This document shows positions 17,960-27,767 of a DNA stretch of 64,000 nt, piece by piece. Position 1 is the first letter of the stretch, and every line of letters starts with the position of its first letter. Source of the stretch: Phaeobacter sp. 11ANDIMAR09 (GTDB taxonomy: Bacteria > Pseudomonadota > Alphaproteobacteria > Rhodobacterales > Rhodobacteraceae); NCBI RefSeq assembly GCF_001294455.1, contig NZ_LIKT01000005.1, positions 1-64,000 of the forward strand, in the 5' to 3' direction. The notes below the pieces were generated by a model, which worked only from the letters and a program-made list of their open reading frames with translations, did no database searches and was not told where the DNA came from. A program made the position numbers and the translations under genes.

Positions 17960-19312
17960 TCAGATCCGACCCGCAATCATGTCCCGCACCTTTACCGCAT
18001 AGCGGTCCGTCATCCCTGAGACAAAATCCGCCAGACTGTGCATGGCGGTGTATTCGTCGGTAATGCCGCGCAGATCCAGATCCACTGCCCGTACCAGCTT
18101 GGCCCAATAGCCATGTTTATCGAGGAAGGTCTCGACCTGCCAATCACAGTCCCGCAGATCACCATACAACTCGTGGAAATGATCCAGCACCGCAAAGATC
18201 ACCTGTCGCCCGGCGATCTCCAGCTCTGTCTTGCGCTTTGCTGTAAAGATCCGGGCGTTTGAGATTTCTTTCATCTGGCCAAAGGCCTCTGCCTTGCTGG
18301 AGACCTCCATCAGCCCGTCGTTGAAGTCACCCGACATGATGGCCTCATAATGGGCCAGAAAGGCCTCTACTGCGGCCTTAATCGCTTGATGGATGGCGCT
18401 GGCGCGCCGCATCGCCACGATCTCGCGCGGGGTCATCGTCGGATCATCCGCCCGGTTGGGCTTGCCTGCGACGCTTTCCAGACAGTCTATCACCTGAGTG
18501 GTGCTGAGATCCCCCACCGTGGCGGCATCCTCCAGATCCAGGATCCGGTAGCAAATGTCATCCGCCGCCTCCACCAGAGAGGCCAGCGGGTGACGGCGCC
18601 AGTATTTGCCCGCTCCTGCCCCATCGACACGCAGCCCGGTGGCCTCGGCCACCTCGGCAAACAGCGCGGCCTCGGCCTCAAAGACACCAAATTTCTTCAA
18701 CCCCACATAACCGGGCGCGCTCAGCTGCCGTGCCGCGGCGGTGCAGGGGTATTTCATGAAGGCCGCAAGGGTGGCGTAGGACAGGCGCATACCGCCATCG
18801 CGGCGCGCCATTTCCAATGTTGCCGCGATGCGAAAGCCCTGGGCATTGCCTTCAAAGGCCTCGAACTCGGCCTGTTGCGCCTTGGGAACCGCCCCGGCAA
18901 CACCAGCCTTGGCCTCAAATTGGCGGGCGAACCAATGGCCGATACTGTCCTCGCCGGAATGGCCAAAGGGCGGGTTGCCGATGTCATGCACCAGACAGGC
19001 TGCCTGAACCGTACCAGCGATCACCTCCCGCTGCGTTTCCGAGATATAGCCTTTCTCGAGCATCGCCTGCCCGGCCAGAACCCCCAGCGAGCGCCCCGCA
19101 CTGGCGGTTTCTAGGGAGTGGATCATCCGGTGATGCACATGGTCATGCTCATAGAGCGGATGCACCTGGGTCTTCTGCGCCAGACGGCGAAAGGGTTCCG
19201 AAAACAGAATCCGGTCATAGTCCTGCAAATAGGCGGGGCGACCAGGAACTTCTGCAAAATCCGGGCGGCACAATCGCCCTGCGTTCAACAACCTGTCCCA
19301 TTCCATCGCCAT
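17960..19312 (-). CDS. dgt: Deoxyguanosinetriphosphate triphosphohydrolase
   Basis: The enzyme hydrolyses dNTPs to the nucleoside and triphosphate. The 450-residue protein shows the HD-domain metal ligands in order: His in HHRMIHSLET near residue 62, then LVHDIGNPPFGHSGE near residue 114 and a later Asp in VEAADDICYRI. RRLAQKTQVHP near the N-terminus is typical of dGTPase-like enzymes. Either ATG at 19312 or 19306 could be used; neither has a clear Shine-Dalgarno site. The length is slightly over that of the short dGTPase type. Confidence 0.93.
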   Translation of the reverse strand: MAMEWDRLLNAGRLCRPDFAEVPGRPAYLQDYDRILFSEPFRRLAQKTQVHPLYEHDHVHHRMIHSLETASAGRSLGVLAGQAMLEKGYISETQREVIAGTVQAACLVHDIGNPPFGHSGEDSIGHWFARQFEAKAGVAGAVPKAQQAEFEAFEGNAQGFRIAATLEMARRDGGMRLSYATLAAFMKYPCTAAARQLSAPGYVGLKKFGVFEAEAALFAEVAEATGLRVDGAGAGKYWRRHPLASLVEAADDICYRILDLEDAATVGDLSTTQVIDCLESVAGKPNRADDPTMTPREIVAMRRASAIHQAIKAAVEAFLAHYEAIMSGDFNDGLMEVSSKAEAFGQMKEISNARIFTAKRKTELEIAGRQVIFAVLDHFHELYGDLRDCDWQVETFLDKHGYWAKLVRAVDLDLRGITDEYTAMHSLADFVSGMTDRYAVKVRDMIAGRI

Positions 19313-19399
19313 CTCGCCCAGCTCCCGTGACTGCCAACACCATCTAACTGTTGCTTAAACGGGAGCGCAGAGCAGAATGCAAACGCTTCCGGAGATAGC

Positions 19400-20296
19400 T
19401 CAGCCCGGAGCGATTCCCGATGGCTCCAGCTTGTGCTCCGGCTCAACGTGAATGGTGACCTGAGCCTCTGGGAAAGCCGCCTGAATGGCCTCTTCGATGC
19501 AGTCGCAGATGTCATGCGATGCCTGCACGGTCATTGAGCCCTCAACCACCATGTGGAACTCCACAAACAGGGCCACCCCGGCACGACGGGTTTTGAGCCC
19601 GTGTACCTGCAAAGCCCCCGTCGCCGCATGATGCAGCAGCTCTTCGATCTCGGCGCGCTCTTCTTCGGGGGCGGCGGAATCCATCAAGCCATTTACTGAG
19701 GAAACCACCACGCCGTAGCCTTCACGCAGAATATTCACCGCCACAAACAGCGCCAAAAGCGGGTCTAATATGGCCCATCCGGTCGCCAGCGCCAGTCCCA
19801 GCCCCACCAAAACCCCGACCGATGTCCAAACATCGCTCATCAGATGGCGCCCGCCGGCGATCAACGCCGGAGAGCTCAGCGCGCTGCCGCGAGTGATCAA
19901 AAGCCGTGCCCAGATCAGGTTCAACCCCAACGCCGCGCCATTGACTAAGAGCCCCGCGCGGCCCCAGTCGGCAGTCTCGCCGAGGTTGCCAAGCGCCTGC
20001 ACCGATTGTTGAACGATGAGCAGCGCCGCGATAATGATCATGATGCCTTCTAGAACGGCCGAGAAGTACTCGGCCTTGTAATGGCCGAAGGGATGGCCAG
20101 CATCTGCGGGTTTTTTGGCGTAATGCACGGCCATCCAGGCCATCACCGCGCCGCCAACATTGACCAGAGATTCCAGCGCATCCGAGAGCAGCGCCACGGA
20201 ATCTGTCAGCCGCCAGGCCAGCAGCTTGAGCGCCAGTACCAGTACCGCGACCAGGATCGTCCCCAGCGCCAGCCGTTCTGCGTTCATCCCCTGCAT
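19400..20296 (-). CDS. Cation diffusion facilitator family transporter
   Basis: The 298-residue protein has six membrane helices and the CDF metal-site motifs: SDALESLVNV in helix 2 and HLMSDVWTSVGVL in helix 5, with HPFGHYKAEYF between helices 2 and 3. The cytoplasmic C-terminal domain (about residues 210-290) contains FVEFHMVVEG and a HDICDCIE stretch, as in ZitB/FieF-type proteins. It would export zinc, iron or manganese in exchange for protons. I take the ATG at 20296; 20287 is an alternative. It runs in the same direction as dgt, 88 bases upstream of it. Confidence 0.92.
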   Translation of the reverse strand: MQGMNAERLALGTILVAVLVLALKLLAWRLTDSVALLSDALESLVNVGGAVMAWMAVHYAKKPADAGHPFGHYKAEYFSAVLEGIMIIIAALLIVQQSVQALGNLGETADWGRAGLLVNGAALGLNLIWARLLITRGSALSSPALIAGGRHLMSDVWTSVGVLVGLGLALATGWAILDPLLALFVAVNILREGYGVVVSSVNGLMDSAAPEEERAEIEELLHHAATGALQVHGLKTRRAGVALFVEFHMVVEGSMTVQASHDICDCIEEAIQAAFPEAQVTIHVEPEHKLEPSGIAPG

Positions 20297-20355
20297 CACG
20301 ATCTCAGCATTCCCTGGTTACACTACCCTTACCCGACAGGTCTTGTCGGACAGAT

Positions 20356-21123
20356 CTACAACATTAACCCGCGGCGCAACAGATTAAGCGCCGCCAGCAA
20401 CAAAACGATTAACGTCGCTTGCTTAAAAACTCTTTGATCAATGCGATCATGCAGCTTGCTGCCAATCCACATGCCCAGCACCGCCGGAACAATCAGCAGG
20501 ATCGAAAACGGCAGGGTCTCGCTGCGCATCACGCCCGAGCCCAGATGGGCAAACAGAAGCGCAAAGGCCCCCATGCCGTAGATCACCCCCTGCACCCGGA
20601 TCTGTTCGCTCTTTTCAGTCCCCAGCGCTGTCAGATAGGCCACGGTCGGCGGCCCCCATACACCAGACACTCCCCCGATCAGCCCGGCAAAGGCCCCGAC
20701 CAGCACTTCCACACGCGGTGTCGGCTTTGCAATGGTCAGCGGCACGCCGATCAGCTGCAACAGCACAAACAGGGTCACCGGGCCGCCAATGGCCAGGAAC
20801 ATCACCTGCTGCGGCAGCACCCGCACCATCTGCGCGCTAAGCAGCAAAAACACCAGCCCGGCCAGCAGGAACAAGCGGAACCGCTTGAGCGAGGCAAAGG
20901 CGGCGCCGCCGCCCTGTCGCAGCGCCTGCATCCAATTGGTCACCAGGGTCGGCAGGATCAATCCCGCCAGCGCCAGTTCCGGCGCGAGGAACAGGCTTAG
21001 CCCCGAGACCAGAATCATCGGCAGCGCAAAGCCGACCATGCCCTTTACCGTGCCGGCAAGCAGCGCAATGCCAAAGGCGATAGCCAAATCAGTGGCGGAG
21101 AGAAGCGAGAAAAACTGATCCAT
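20356..21123 (-). CDS. TauE/SafE family sulfite/anion exporter-like permease
   Basis: The protein of 255 residues is almost wholly hydrophobic with about seven to eight membrane helices. The repeated family pattern appears twice, as GTVKGMVGFALPMI near residue 24 and GLIGGVSGVWGPPTVAYL near residue 132. TauE/SafE proteins move small organic or sulfur anions; the substrate here is unknown. It lies 57 bases upstream of the CDF gene on the same strand and diverges from the acyl-CoA dehydrogenase gene. Confidence 0.9.
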   Translation of the reverse strand: MDQFFSLLSATDLAIAFGIALLAGTVKGMVGFALPMILVSGLSLFLAPELALAGLILPTLVTNWMQALRQGGGAAFASLKRFRLFLLAGLVFLLLSAQMVRVLPQQVMFLAIGGPVTLFVLLQLIGVPLTIAKPTPRVEVLVGAFAGLIGGVSGVWGPPTVAYLTALGTEKSEQIRVQGVIYGMGAFALLFAHLGSGVMRSETLPFSILLIVPAVLGMWIGSKLHDRIDQRVFKQATLIVLLLAALNLLRRGLML

Positions 21124-21282
21124 GCATTTGCCCTATCATCCCGCCAGGACAGAGAGAACCATAGGCCTGCACAAATTTCCGTTGCGCAACTTTTTATCGA
21201 ATTGCCGCAGCGCGGCGTATTTTTGTTGCGCTGCACCTGCAAAGTGATTTACCACCAAGCGACCAAAGAAGGACGTGATTCA

Positions 21283-22968
21283 ATGGCTCATGACGGACAG
21301 GACCTGCAAATGAAACCGATTGTGCTCCCCGAACTGCTGACGCTGACTGCTGCGGCGATTGCCCCACTGGAGTCGACGCTGGAGGCCGCCCGTCTTGCAG
21401 TGCGTGCCGATGTCACCCAGGACGGCCGCGTGTCCGGCCAGCTGATCGAAGAAAACCAGACTGCCGCCCATGGGCTCTCCTGGCTTGCCACCTATGTCTA
21501 CTCGCTGCGCCAGATGCAGCAATGGGCTGACAAGCTGCAAAGCGATGGCGCCTTTAATGAGATGGAGCAGCTGATCCACCAGATCGCCTTTGGCGAATAT
21601 CTGGCGCAGGTACAGGGCGGCATCCAGATGAACCAAGGCGAGGTTCTCCGCCTGCAGGATTTGGGGCTAGGACAGGACGCCCTGAACGCGCTGCGGACTG
21701 AGGCCGTTGTGACCCTCACCGAGGGCGGCAATACTCAGGCTGCACGCAGCCGTCTGGCTGAGCTGATGCAGGAACAGGCCGGCGCCACCATGTTTGGCAC
21801 CTCGGGTCTGGAAGAAGAGCTGGAAATGATCCGTGATCAATTCCGCCGCTACGCTTCGGAAAAGGTCGAGCCCCATGCCCATGACTGGCACCTGAAGGAT
21901 GAACTGATCCCGATGGAGGTCATCGAAGAGCTGGCCGAGATGGGTGTCTTTGGTCTTACCATTCCCGAGGAGTTTGGCGGCTTTGGTCTGTCCAAGGCCT
22001 CCATGGTTGTGGTCTCAGAAGAACTGTCGCGTGGCTATATCGGTGTTGGCTCCCTCGCCACCCGTTCGGAGATCGCGGCTGAGCTGATCCTCTGTGGTGG
22101 CACAGATGAGCAGAAAGCCCAGTGGCTGCCCAAGATCTCCAGCGCCGAAATCCTGCCCACGGCTGTCTTCACCGAGCCCAATACCGGCTCCGACCTAGGC
22201 TCGCTGCGCACCCGCGCTGTGAAAACCGCGAGCGGCGATTATGAGGTCACAGGCAACAAGACCTGGATCACCCATGCTGCGCGCACCCATGTAATGACCC
22301 TGCTGGCGCGCACCGATCCTGAGACCACAGACCACCGTGGCCTTTCGATGTTCCTGGCAGAAAAGACCCCCGGCACTGACGCCGAGCCCTTCCCCACCGA
22401 GGGCATGACCGGTGGCGAGATCGAGGTTTTGGGTTATCGCGGTATGAAGGAATATGAGCTGGGCTTTGATGGCTTTAAGGTCAAACAGGAAAACCTGCTG
22501 GGTGCGGCCGAAGGCAAAGGCTTCAAACAGCTAATGGAGACCTTTGAAAGCGCCCGCATTCAAACCGCGGCCCGCGCCATCGGTGTGGCGCAATCGGCGC
22601 TGGATATCGCCATGCAATATGCCCAAGACCGCAAGCAATTTGGCAAAAGCCTGATCAACTTCCCCCGTGTGTCCGGCAAACTGGCGATGATGGCGGTGGA
22701 GATCATGGTAGCCCGTCAGCTGACGTATTTTTCGGCCTGGGAAAAGGATCACGGCCATCGCTGCGATCTGGAAGCCGGCATGGCCAAACTGCTCGGCGCG
22801 CGTGTTGCCTGGGCGGCCGCAGACAACGGCTTGCAGATCCACGGCGGCAATGGCTTTGCGCTGGAATACAAGATCTCCCGCGTGCTCTGTGATGCCCGCA
22901 TCCTCAACATCTTTGAGGGCGCCGCAGAAATCCAGGCCCAGGTCATCGCCCGCCGCCTGCTGGCCTGA
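21283..22968 (+). CDS. mcd: Acyl-CoA dehydrogenase, probable methylsuccinyl-CoA dehydrogenase
   Basis: The 561-residue protein is an acyl-CoA dehydrogenase with an extra helical N-terminal region of about 175 residues. The catalytic fold follows: LTIPEEFGGFGLSKASM near 230, TEPNTGSDLGSL near 308, KTWITHAARTH near 328, YAQDRKQFGKSLI near 448 and IHGGNGFALEY near 522, with FEGAAEIQAQVIARR at the end. The long N-terminus and these blocks fit methylsuccinyl-CoA dehydrogenase of the ethylmalonyl-CoA pathway, known from Rhodobacter. The ATG at 21283 follows AAGAAGGA. Its electrons would pass to EtfAB. The family is certain; the substrate is inferred from architecture. Confidence 0.85.
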   Translation: MAHDGQDLQMKPIVLPELLTLTAAAIAPLESTLEAARLAVRADVTQDGRVSGQLIEENQTAAHGLSWLATYVYSLRQMQQWADKLQSDGAFNEMEQLIHQIAFGEYLAQVQGGIQMNQGEVLRLQDLGLGQDALNALRTEAVVTLTEGGNTQAARSRLAELMQEQAGATMFGTSGLEEELEMIRDQFRRYASEKVEPHAHDWHLKDELIPMEVIEELAEMGVFGLTIPEEFGGFGLSKASMVVVSEELSRGYIGVGSLATRSEIAAELILCGGTDEQKAQWLPKISSAEILPTAVFTEPNTGSDLGSLRTRAVKTASGDYEVTGNKTWITHAARTHVMTLLARTDPETTDHRGLSMFLAEKTPGTDAEPFPTEGMTGGEIEVLGYRGMKEYELGFDGFKVKQENLLGAAEGKGFKQLMETFESARIQTAARAIGVAQSALDIAMQYAQDRKQFGKSLINFPRVSGKLAMMAVEIMVARQLTYFSAWEKDHGHRCDLEAGMAKLLGARVAWAAADNGLQIHGGNGFALEYKISRVLCDARILNIFEGAAEIQAQVIARRLLA

Positions 22969-23006
22969 CCGCTGGCCTGCCCCTAATACAGTCTCCCACT
23001 CCTCAG

Positions 23007-23035
23007 ATGCCCGGCCATTGGCCGGGCATTTCTGT
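23007..23035 (+). terminator. Terminator of the acyl-CoA dehydrogenase gene
   Basis: ATGCCCGGCC (23007-23016) pairs with GGCCGGGCAT (23020-23029) around an ATT loop, followed by a modest T-rich tract. The core is identical to that of the pckA terminator. Confidence 0.75.
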
Positions 23036-23199
23036 TTCAACCAGCTTTCCGGGGGCAGGCGCCCCCAAGCCGGTACATGCTGCTTCTCCTGCCCCCAAAA
23101 TGCCGCGGCTTTGCCTTACCCCCCGCCAGAAATTCACTATTGGTTAACCACACCCGGTTTGATTGCAATCCATCCCCTATTTTATGCCAAGTTAGCCAC

Positions 23200-23250
23200 A
23201 TGCCCCTGTCTCATTTATCCATGCCTCATTTGTCCATGTCTCAATTCATG
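23200..23250 (+). repeat. Degenerate tandem repeat with four in-frame ATGs
   Basis: ATG codons at 23200, 23221, 23236 and 23248 each begin a similar unit (ATGCC or ATGTC followed by TCA/TTT-rich bases), with the units shortening from 21 to 15 to 12 bases. The encoded start would read MPLSHLS, MPHLS, MSQF, MSR. It makes the true start of the SGNH lipoprotein ambiguous. Confidence 0.55.
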
Positions 23251-23952
23251 TCTCGGCTTGTCTTTCTGGCCTGCGCTCTGCTGGCCCTGTCCGGTTGCGG
23301 CGAACGCGCGTCCCAAACACAGCAGGCGGGACAAATCCTCGTCATGGGCGACTCCCTGATGGCCTGGAATGGCACTTCACAGCGGGCCGTATCAGATGTG
23401 ATGGAACAGCACCTGGACGTCGAGGTGACGGATCGCTCGGTTTCCGCAGCCCGCATGATCTACCGGCTGCCAGTCAGTGGCGCGGCGGGACTGAGCATTC
23501 CCAAACAGATGCCAAAGAAGACGGCTTGGGATTGGGTGGTGCTGAACGGCGGCGGCAATGATCTGTGGCTGGGCTGCGGTTGCACCGCCTGTCGGCGCAA
23601 GATGGACCGGCTGACCGCCAGAGATGGCAGTACGGGCGCGATTCCCGACTTGGTGCAGCGCTTACGCAGCACCGGGGCCAGGGTGATCTATACTGGCTAT
23701 CTGCGCAGCCCGGGACTTGGTTCGCCGATTGAATATTGCAAGGATGACGGCGAGGAGCTGGACCGACGGGCCACCCAGATGGCCGCGCGCGATGAAGGCG
23801 TCTATTTCCTGTCGCTTGCAGATTTGGTGCCCCACGGAGACCGCAGCTTCCACGCCTTCGACATGATCCACCCTTCGGTCAAGGGCAGCGCCGCTATAGG
23901 CACCCGGATTGCAGAGCTGATCCTGGCTGAGACCGCTAAAGATCAGCCCTGA
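23236..23952 (+). CDS. SGNH/GDSL-type hydrolase, lipoprotein
   Basis: The protein has a short signal peptide ending in the lipobox LSGC and then an SGNH-hydrolase fold: block I ILVMGDSLMAWN with the nucleophile Ser, a block III NGGGNDLW and a terminal FDMIHPSVKG that supplies Asp and His. A Cys-rich segment (LGCGCTACRRK) follows block III and could form disulfides or bind metal. It should be an envelope esterase or acyl hydrolase; the substrate is unknown. Four in-frame ATGs precede the signal peptide and none has a good ribosome site, so the start at 23236 is a choice (23200-23248 possible). Confidence 0.85.
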   Translation: MSQFMSRLVFLACALLALSGCGERASQTQQAGQILVMGDSLMAWNGTSQRAVSDVMEQHLDVEVTDRSVSAARMIYRLPVSGAAGLSIPKQMPKKTAWDWVVLNGGGNDLWLGCGCTACRRKMDRLTARDGSTGAIPDLVQRLRSTGARVIYTGYLRSPGLGSPIEYCKDDGEELDRRATQMAARDEGVYFLSLADLVPHGDRSFHAFDMIHPSVKGSAAIGTRIAELILAETAKDQP

Positions 23953-23980
23953 CGAAGAAACCTCCCGGCGGGAGAGGCTT

Positions 23981-24715
23981 TCATCGGCTCTGCAAACGGC
24001 GGGAAAAGATATCAATGAACCGGGCGCGCGCCTCGGGCAGCGGATGGTTGCCCAGACTGGGGGCCAGGCGCTCGGACAGGAAATAGCCAGTGGTGCGCAG
24101 CCCCTCTGCCACCTCGTGATCCGGCGCTTCCCCCAGACCGCGCAGCACCGGCGGCAGCGGCAACAGACGATTGACCCATTGTCCTGCCTCTTGGCGCGAG
24201 ACCGCCCGCCCCGTCTTGGGAGAAATATAGGCCAGATCCTCGTTGCGCCCAGAGACGGCGCAGGCGCTGAGATCCAGGCCAAAACCCATCTCCCGCAACA
24301 GCGCCATCTCCCAGTTCAGATAGGCCAGTGGCCAGAGCTCGTCCTGCCCCAACAGATCCAACAACTGCTCGGACTGCTTGTAAAGATCTGGATAGGGCGC
24401 ACGTTCGGGCAGGCAAAACCCTAAGAGCGCCGTGACCACATTCAGGCCCGCCAGCGCCATGCGCCCAGAGAGCGCGGCCGCTGCCCGGCTGCGCAGCGGC
24501 TCGGCCTGATAGCTGCCCAGATGTCCCTCGAGCCGCGCCCGCCAGAGCAGATCCAGCTGCGCCCCGGGTTGCAGCACCGGAGCCTTTTTACGGCTGGCAC
24601 CACCATGCACAATGCCGGCATGACGCCCGTGCTCTTCGGTAAAGACATCTATGATCGCGGCCCCCTCACCATGGCGCCGTCGGGTCAGGAGAATGCCATG
24701 GTCCCGCCATTCCAC
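23981..24715 (-). CDS. recO: DNA repair protein RecO
   Basis: RecO works with RecR to load RecA at gaps and anneals single strands. The 244 residues begin [10 protein letters not shown] from a GTG at 24715, the usual N-terminus of alphaproteobacterial RecO; the OB-fold region continues through [16 protein letters not shown]. The helical C-terminal part includes [25 protein letters not shown], with a Cys, and a [11 protein letters not shown] segment. An upstream frame extension exists but is not family-like. It follows era and the DUF1491 gene on the same strand, in the common era-recO order. Confidence 0.93.
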   Translation of the reverse strand: MEWRDHGILLTRRRHGEGAAIIDVFTEEHGRHAGIVHGGASRKKAPVLQPGAQLDLLWRARLEGHLGSYQAEPLRSRAAAALSGRMALAGLNVVTALLGFCLPERAPYPDLYKQSEQLLDLLGQDELWPLAYLNWEMALLREMGFGLDLSACAVSGRNEDLAYISPKTGRAVSRQEAGQWVNRLLPLPPVLRGLGEAPDHEVAEGLRTTGYFLSERLAPSLGNHPLPEARARFIDIFSRRLQSR

Positions 24716-24830
24716 CTTTGATCCCCTTTGCTCGCTTGATCCTGTCCCTTCCATCAGACCCGAACCAAAGACGGACAACAAGCCCCGTCAAAACCCCGGA
24801 TCCAAAAGCATGAGGATGGGTGTCTTCGCC

Positions 24831-25160
24831 CTATTCCAATCCGGGTTCATCCAGCAGATGGCGACCCTGGCGGTCCTCGACTTCAATCACCCAAAGATCC
24901 GGATCAAATTCCTGCTGGCGCCGGATTGCAACATCCACATCCGCCTCAAGACCGCTGGCCTGTTCGATCCATTTGCGCGCGCCGCTCATGAGATCATAAG
25001 AGCGATGGAAGCTCTGGGCCTGACCGTCCAGGGTGTTGAGCTTAACCAGAACCGCCCCAGCCGTGTCATCGCCATGGGCGGTGACAAAGGCAGGGATCTC
25101 CTGAAAACGCAGGCGGGCAAGATAGGCATCAACCCAGAAACGGGCGGTCAGTCGGGGCAT
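24831..25160 (-). CDS. DUF1491 family protein
   Basis: This 109-residue protein matches the DUF1491 family of alphaproteobacteria, beginning MPRLTARFWVDAYLARL and containing GAVLVKLNTLDG and DPDLWVIEVEDRQGRHLLDE. The sequence looks like a small cytosolic alpha/beta protein without catalytic motifs or membrane segments. It lies between era and recO on the same strand. The function is unknown. Confidence 0.88.
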   Translation of the reverse strand: MPRLTARFWVDAYLARLRFQEIPAFVTAHGDDTAGAVLVKLNTLDGQAQSFHRSYDLMSGARKWIEQASGLEADVDVAIRRQQEFDPDLWVIEVEDRQGRHLLDEPGLE

Positions 25161-25206
25161 TGCGGGGCCTCTGTCTGGGGCTGAGCCGCTAGGCGCGGAA
25201 AAAAAG

Positions 25207-25274
25207 GCAGAGACTGGATGCCTCCGGCGGGGATATTTGCGGCCAAATGAAACCCGGGTGGCGGCAGGGCCGCC
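25207..25274 (-). repeat. Intergenic palindromic element, copy 1
   Basis: The box GGATATTT followed by GCGGCCAAATGAAA (25231-25252) matches the reverse complement of the box at 46791-46812 almost base for base. A GGCGGC-AGG-GCCGCC hairpin lies at 25260-25274, and CCTCCGGCGGGG precedes the box. Its layout differs somewhat from copies 2 and 3. It sits between era and the DUF1491 gene. Boxes of this kind are common between genes in Roseobacter genomes. Confidence 0.6.
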
Positions 25275-25284
25275 CAGGTCAGAA

Positions 25285-26190
25285 TCAATTCCCGTCCTTG
25301 AAATCCAGTCCCATTTCTGAATAGCGTTCGGCCTCTTCCAACCAGTTGGGGCGCACTTTGACTTGCAGGAAGAGATGCACCTTGCGGCCGAGGAATTCGG
25401 TCAGTTCTTCGCGGGAGGACTGCGAGACGGATTTGATGGTCTCGCCACGTTTGCCCAGCACGATGCCCTTGTGGCCGTCGCGCACCACATAGATCACCTG
25501 ATCGATCTTGGCGGAGCCATCCTTACGCTCTTCCCAGTTTTCTGTCTCCACCGTCATCTGGTAGGGCAGCTCCTGGTGCAGCCGCAGGGTCAGCTTTTCG
25601 CGGGTGATTTCTGCGGCGATCATCCGCATCGGCAGATCCGCGATCTGGTCTTCGGGGTAGAGCCAGGGTCCTTCGGGCAGCTCCTTGGCCAGCCAGCTGC
25701 GCAGATCTTCGACCCCATGACCGCGCTCGGCGGAAATCAGAAAGGTCTCGGCGAAATCAAAGCGGTCGTTCAGTTCCTTGGTCAGCCCCAGCAGAACCTC
25801 GGATTGCACCCGGTCAATTTTGTTGATCACCAGGCCGACAGTACGGCCCTGGGCCACATCCGCGAGCCCCTCGAGGATGCGCTCCACACCCTCGGGAATG
25901 CCGCGATGGGCCTCGACCAACAGGAGGACAATTTCCGCATCGGCCGCGCCGCCCCAGGCGGCGGCAACCATGGCGCGGTCCAAGCGGCGGCGCGGCTGGA
26001 ACAGGCCCGGCGTGTCAACAAAAACGATCTGGCTTTCGCCCTCCATCGCCACGCCACGCACCCGGGCACGGGTTGTCTGCACCTTATGGGTGACGATCGA
26101 GACCTTGGCCCCGACCATCCGGTTCAGAAGGGTGGATTTGCCCGCATTGGGCTCTCCGATCAGGGCGACGAAACCAGCGCGTGTTGTCAT
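25285..26190 (-). CDS. era: GTPase Era
   Basis: Era is an essential GTPase that binds the 3' end of 16S rRNA during small-subunit maturation. The 301 residues carry G1 [12 protein letters not shown] near residue 12, G3 [10 protein letters not shown] near residue 59 and G4 NKIDRV near residue 123. A C-terminal KH domain contains [17 protein letters not shown]. The ATG overlaps the rnc stop as ATGA, so translation is coupled. The length is typical. Confidence 0.97.
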   Translation of the reverse strand: MTTRAGFVALIGEPNAGKSTLLNRMVGAKVSIVTHKVQTTRARVRGVAMEGESQIVFVDTPGLFQPRRRLDRAMVAAAWGGAADAEIVLLLVEAHRGIPEGVERILEGLADVAQGRTVGLVINKIDRVQSEVLLGLTKELNDRFDFAETFLISAERGHGVEDLRSWLAKELPEGPWLYPEDQIADLPMRMIAAEITREKLTLRLHQELPYQMTVETENWEERKDGSAKIDQVIYVVRDGHKGIVLGKRGETIKSVSQSSREELTEFLGRKVHLFLQVKVRPNWLEEAERYSEMGLDFKDGN

Positions 26191-26873
26191 GATGTTTGCT
26201 CCAAACGTGCCAAGAGCGCCTTGGCTGCGGCCTGTTCTGCGAGACGTTTGGAGCCCGCTGCTGCGCGCTCCTCAGTGCCGTCTTCCAGCCGAACGGCAAT
26301 GGTAAAGATAGGTTGGTGATCCGGGCCTTCCCGGGCGATCTGAACATAGTCAGGCGGGGATTGGCGCCGGGCCTGGACATATTCCTGTAACGCGGTTTTG
26401 GGGTCACGGGCATCGGCTTCGACCTGATGCACACGTGCGCCCCACAGGCGCAGGATCATCGCCTGAGCCACCTCGAAACCTGCGTCCTTGTAAACGGCGG
26501 CAATCACCGCCTCCATACCGTCACCCAGCAGCGCCTGTTTGCGTCGCCCGCCCGACATCATCTCGGAGCGGCCCAGTTTCAGCACCTCGCCCAGCTGGAT
26601 TTCGCGGGCGACATCAGCGCAGGCCTCTTTGCGCACCAGCGCATTGAAACGCGGCGCCAGCTGGCCCTCGCTGGCCTCTTTGTCGTGCTCCAGCAAGGCT
26701 GTGGCCATGACCAGGCCAAGCACCCGGTCGCCCAGAAACTCCAGACGTTGGTTGTCCTTGCGATTTGGCGAGGAGACCGAGGGATGGGTCAAGGCGCGCA
26801 CCAGAAGTTCTGGCCGGGCAAACTGATGCCCGATCCGCTCTTCAAAGATGCGCATTTCTTTGGATAGTTTCAC
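26187..26873 (-). CDS. rnc: Ribonuclease III
   Basis: RNase III cuts double-stranded RNA, including rRNA precursors. The 228 residues have the catalytic signature [12 protein letters not shown] near residue 39 and an Asp/Glu pair in [14 protein letters not shown], followed by a double-stranded-RNA-binding domain containing [12 protein letters not shown] and [16 protein letters not shown] choose the GTG at 26873, which overlaps the lepB stop as GTGA and gives the usual N-terminus [10 protein letters not shown]; a longer frame is not needed. Confidence 0.95.
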   Translation of the reverse strand: MKLSKEMRIFEERIGHQFARPELLVRALTHPSVSSPNRKDNQRLEFLGDRVLGLVMATALLEHDKEASEGQLAPRFNALVRKEACADVAREIQLGEVLKLGRSEMMSGGRRKQALLGDGMEAVIAAVYKDAGFEVAQAMILRLWGARVHQVEADARDPKTALQEYVQARRQSPPDYVQIAREGPDHQPIFTIAVRLEDGTEERAAAGSKRLAEQAAAKALLARLEQTS

Positions 26874-27706
26874 TCGATCCCCTTGAAGTAGCGGTCCGAA
26901 CGCCAAGTCCAGAAGAACAGCATGGAGCGTCCGGCAGAAGAGAACATAATCCGGTCGGCGCGGCCAATCAGGTTTTCCAGCGGCACAAAGCCAACACCGC
27001 CAGCAGTCTGAGCCAGGCGGCTATCGCTGGAATTGTCACGGTTGTCGCCCATAAAGAAGAAATGGCCCTCGGGCACCTTGTAAACACCGGTGTGATCCGC
27101 GGACTGATTGCCGATATTAAGGATCACATGCTTATTGCCCCCGGGCAGGGTCTCGATCTGGCGCGATTTGAGGCAGGTCCCGCCCTGGCCCACGGGCTGG
27201 TTTTCACAACGAGGAAAAGAGCCCTGAGGCCCCTGTGGGGCCATGACTTCTTCAAAGTTGCCCGCATCCTCAAGACCAACAGCCGTCCCATTGATGAACA
27301 AAACGCCGTCCTTGACCTGGATGCTATCGCCGGGCAGGCCGATCAGCCGCTTGATGAAATCAGTGCCGGTCACCGGATGGCGGAAGACAACCACATCACC
27401 GCGCTCGGGTTCTGAGCCCAAAAAGCGGGAATTTTCGCTGTCGAGAAAGCCGCAGATATCCTCGGCATCGATATTCAGACCAATGGCACCAATGCGCACG
27501 CTGGGGCAGGAGGCATAGGAGTAGCCATAGGCCATCTTGTTGACAAAGAGGAAATCACCAATCAGCAAGGTCTCTTTCATCGACCCCGACGGGATCCAGA
27601 AAGGTTGGAAAAACAGGGTCCGGAAGACCCCAGCGATCAAAAGGGCATAAACAATGGTCTTTACCGTTTCGAGGATCGATTGTCCGGCCGTGGGTTTTGC
27701 CGTCAT
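26870..27706 (-). CDS. lepB: Signal peptidase I
   Basis: LepB removes signal peptides from exported proteins at the outer face of the inner membrane. The 278 residues have one N-terminal membrane helix, then the catalytic Ser in [14 protein letters not shown] near residue 41 and the general-base Lys in [13 protein letters not shown]. The conserved [11 protein letters not shown] block lies near residue 215. The start at 27706 (MTAKPTAG) gives a normal N-terminus; the frame continues upstream without family likeness. It leads the lepB-rnc-era row. Confidence 0.96.
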   Translation of the reverse strand: MTAKPTAGQSILETVKTIVYALLIAGVFRTLFFQPFWIPSGSMKETLLIGDFLFVNKMAYGYSYASCPSVRIGAIGLNIDAEDICGFLDSENSRFLGSEPERGDVVVFRHPVTGTDFIKRLIGLPGDSIQVKDGVLFINGTAVGLEDAGNFEEVMAPQGPQGSFPRCENQPVGQGGTCLKSRQIETLPGGNKHVILNIGNQSADHTGVYKVPEGHFFFMGDNRDNSSDSRLAQTAGGVGFVPLENLIGRADRIMFSSAGRSMLFFWTWRSDRYFKGIE

Positions 27707-27767
27707 CAGGCTCTCCGGGTTATACATAAAAGGGTCCGGCGCTACATGAGGGCGTCTGAGCCCCGAG

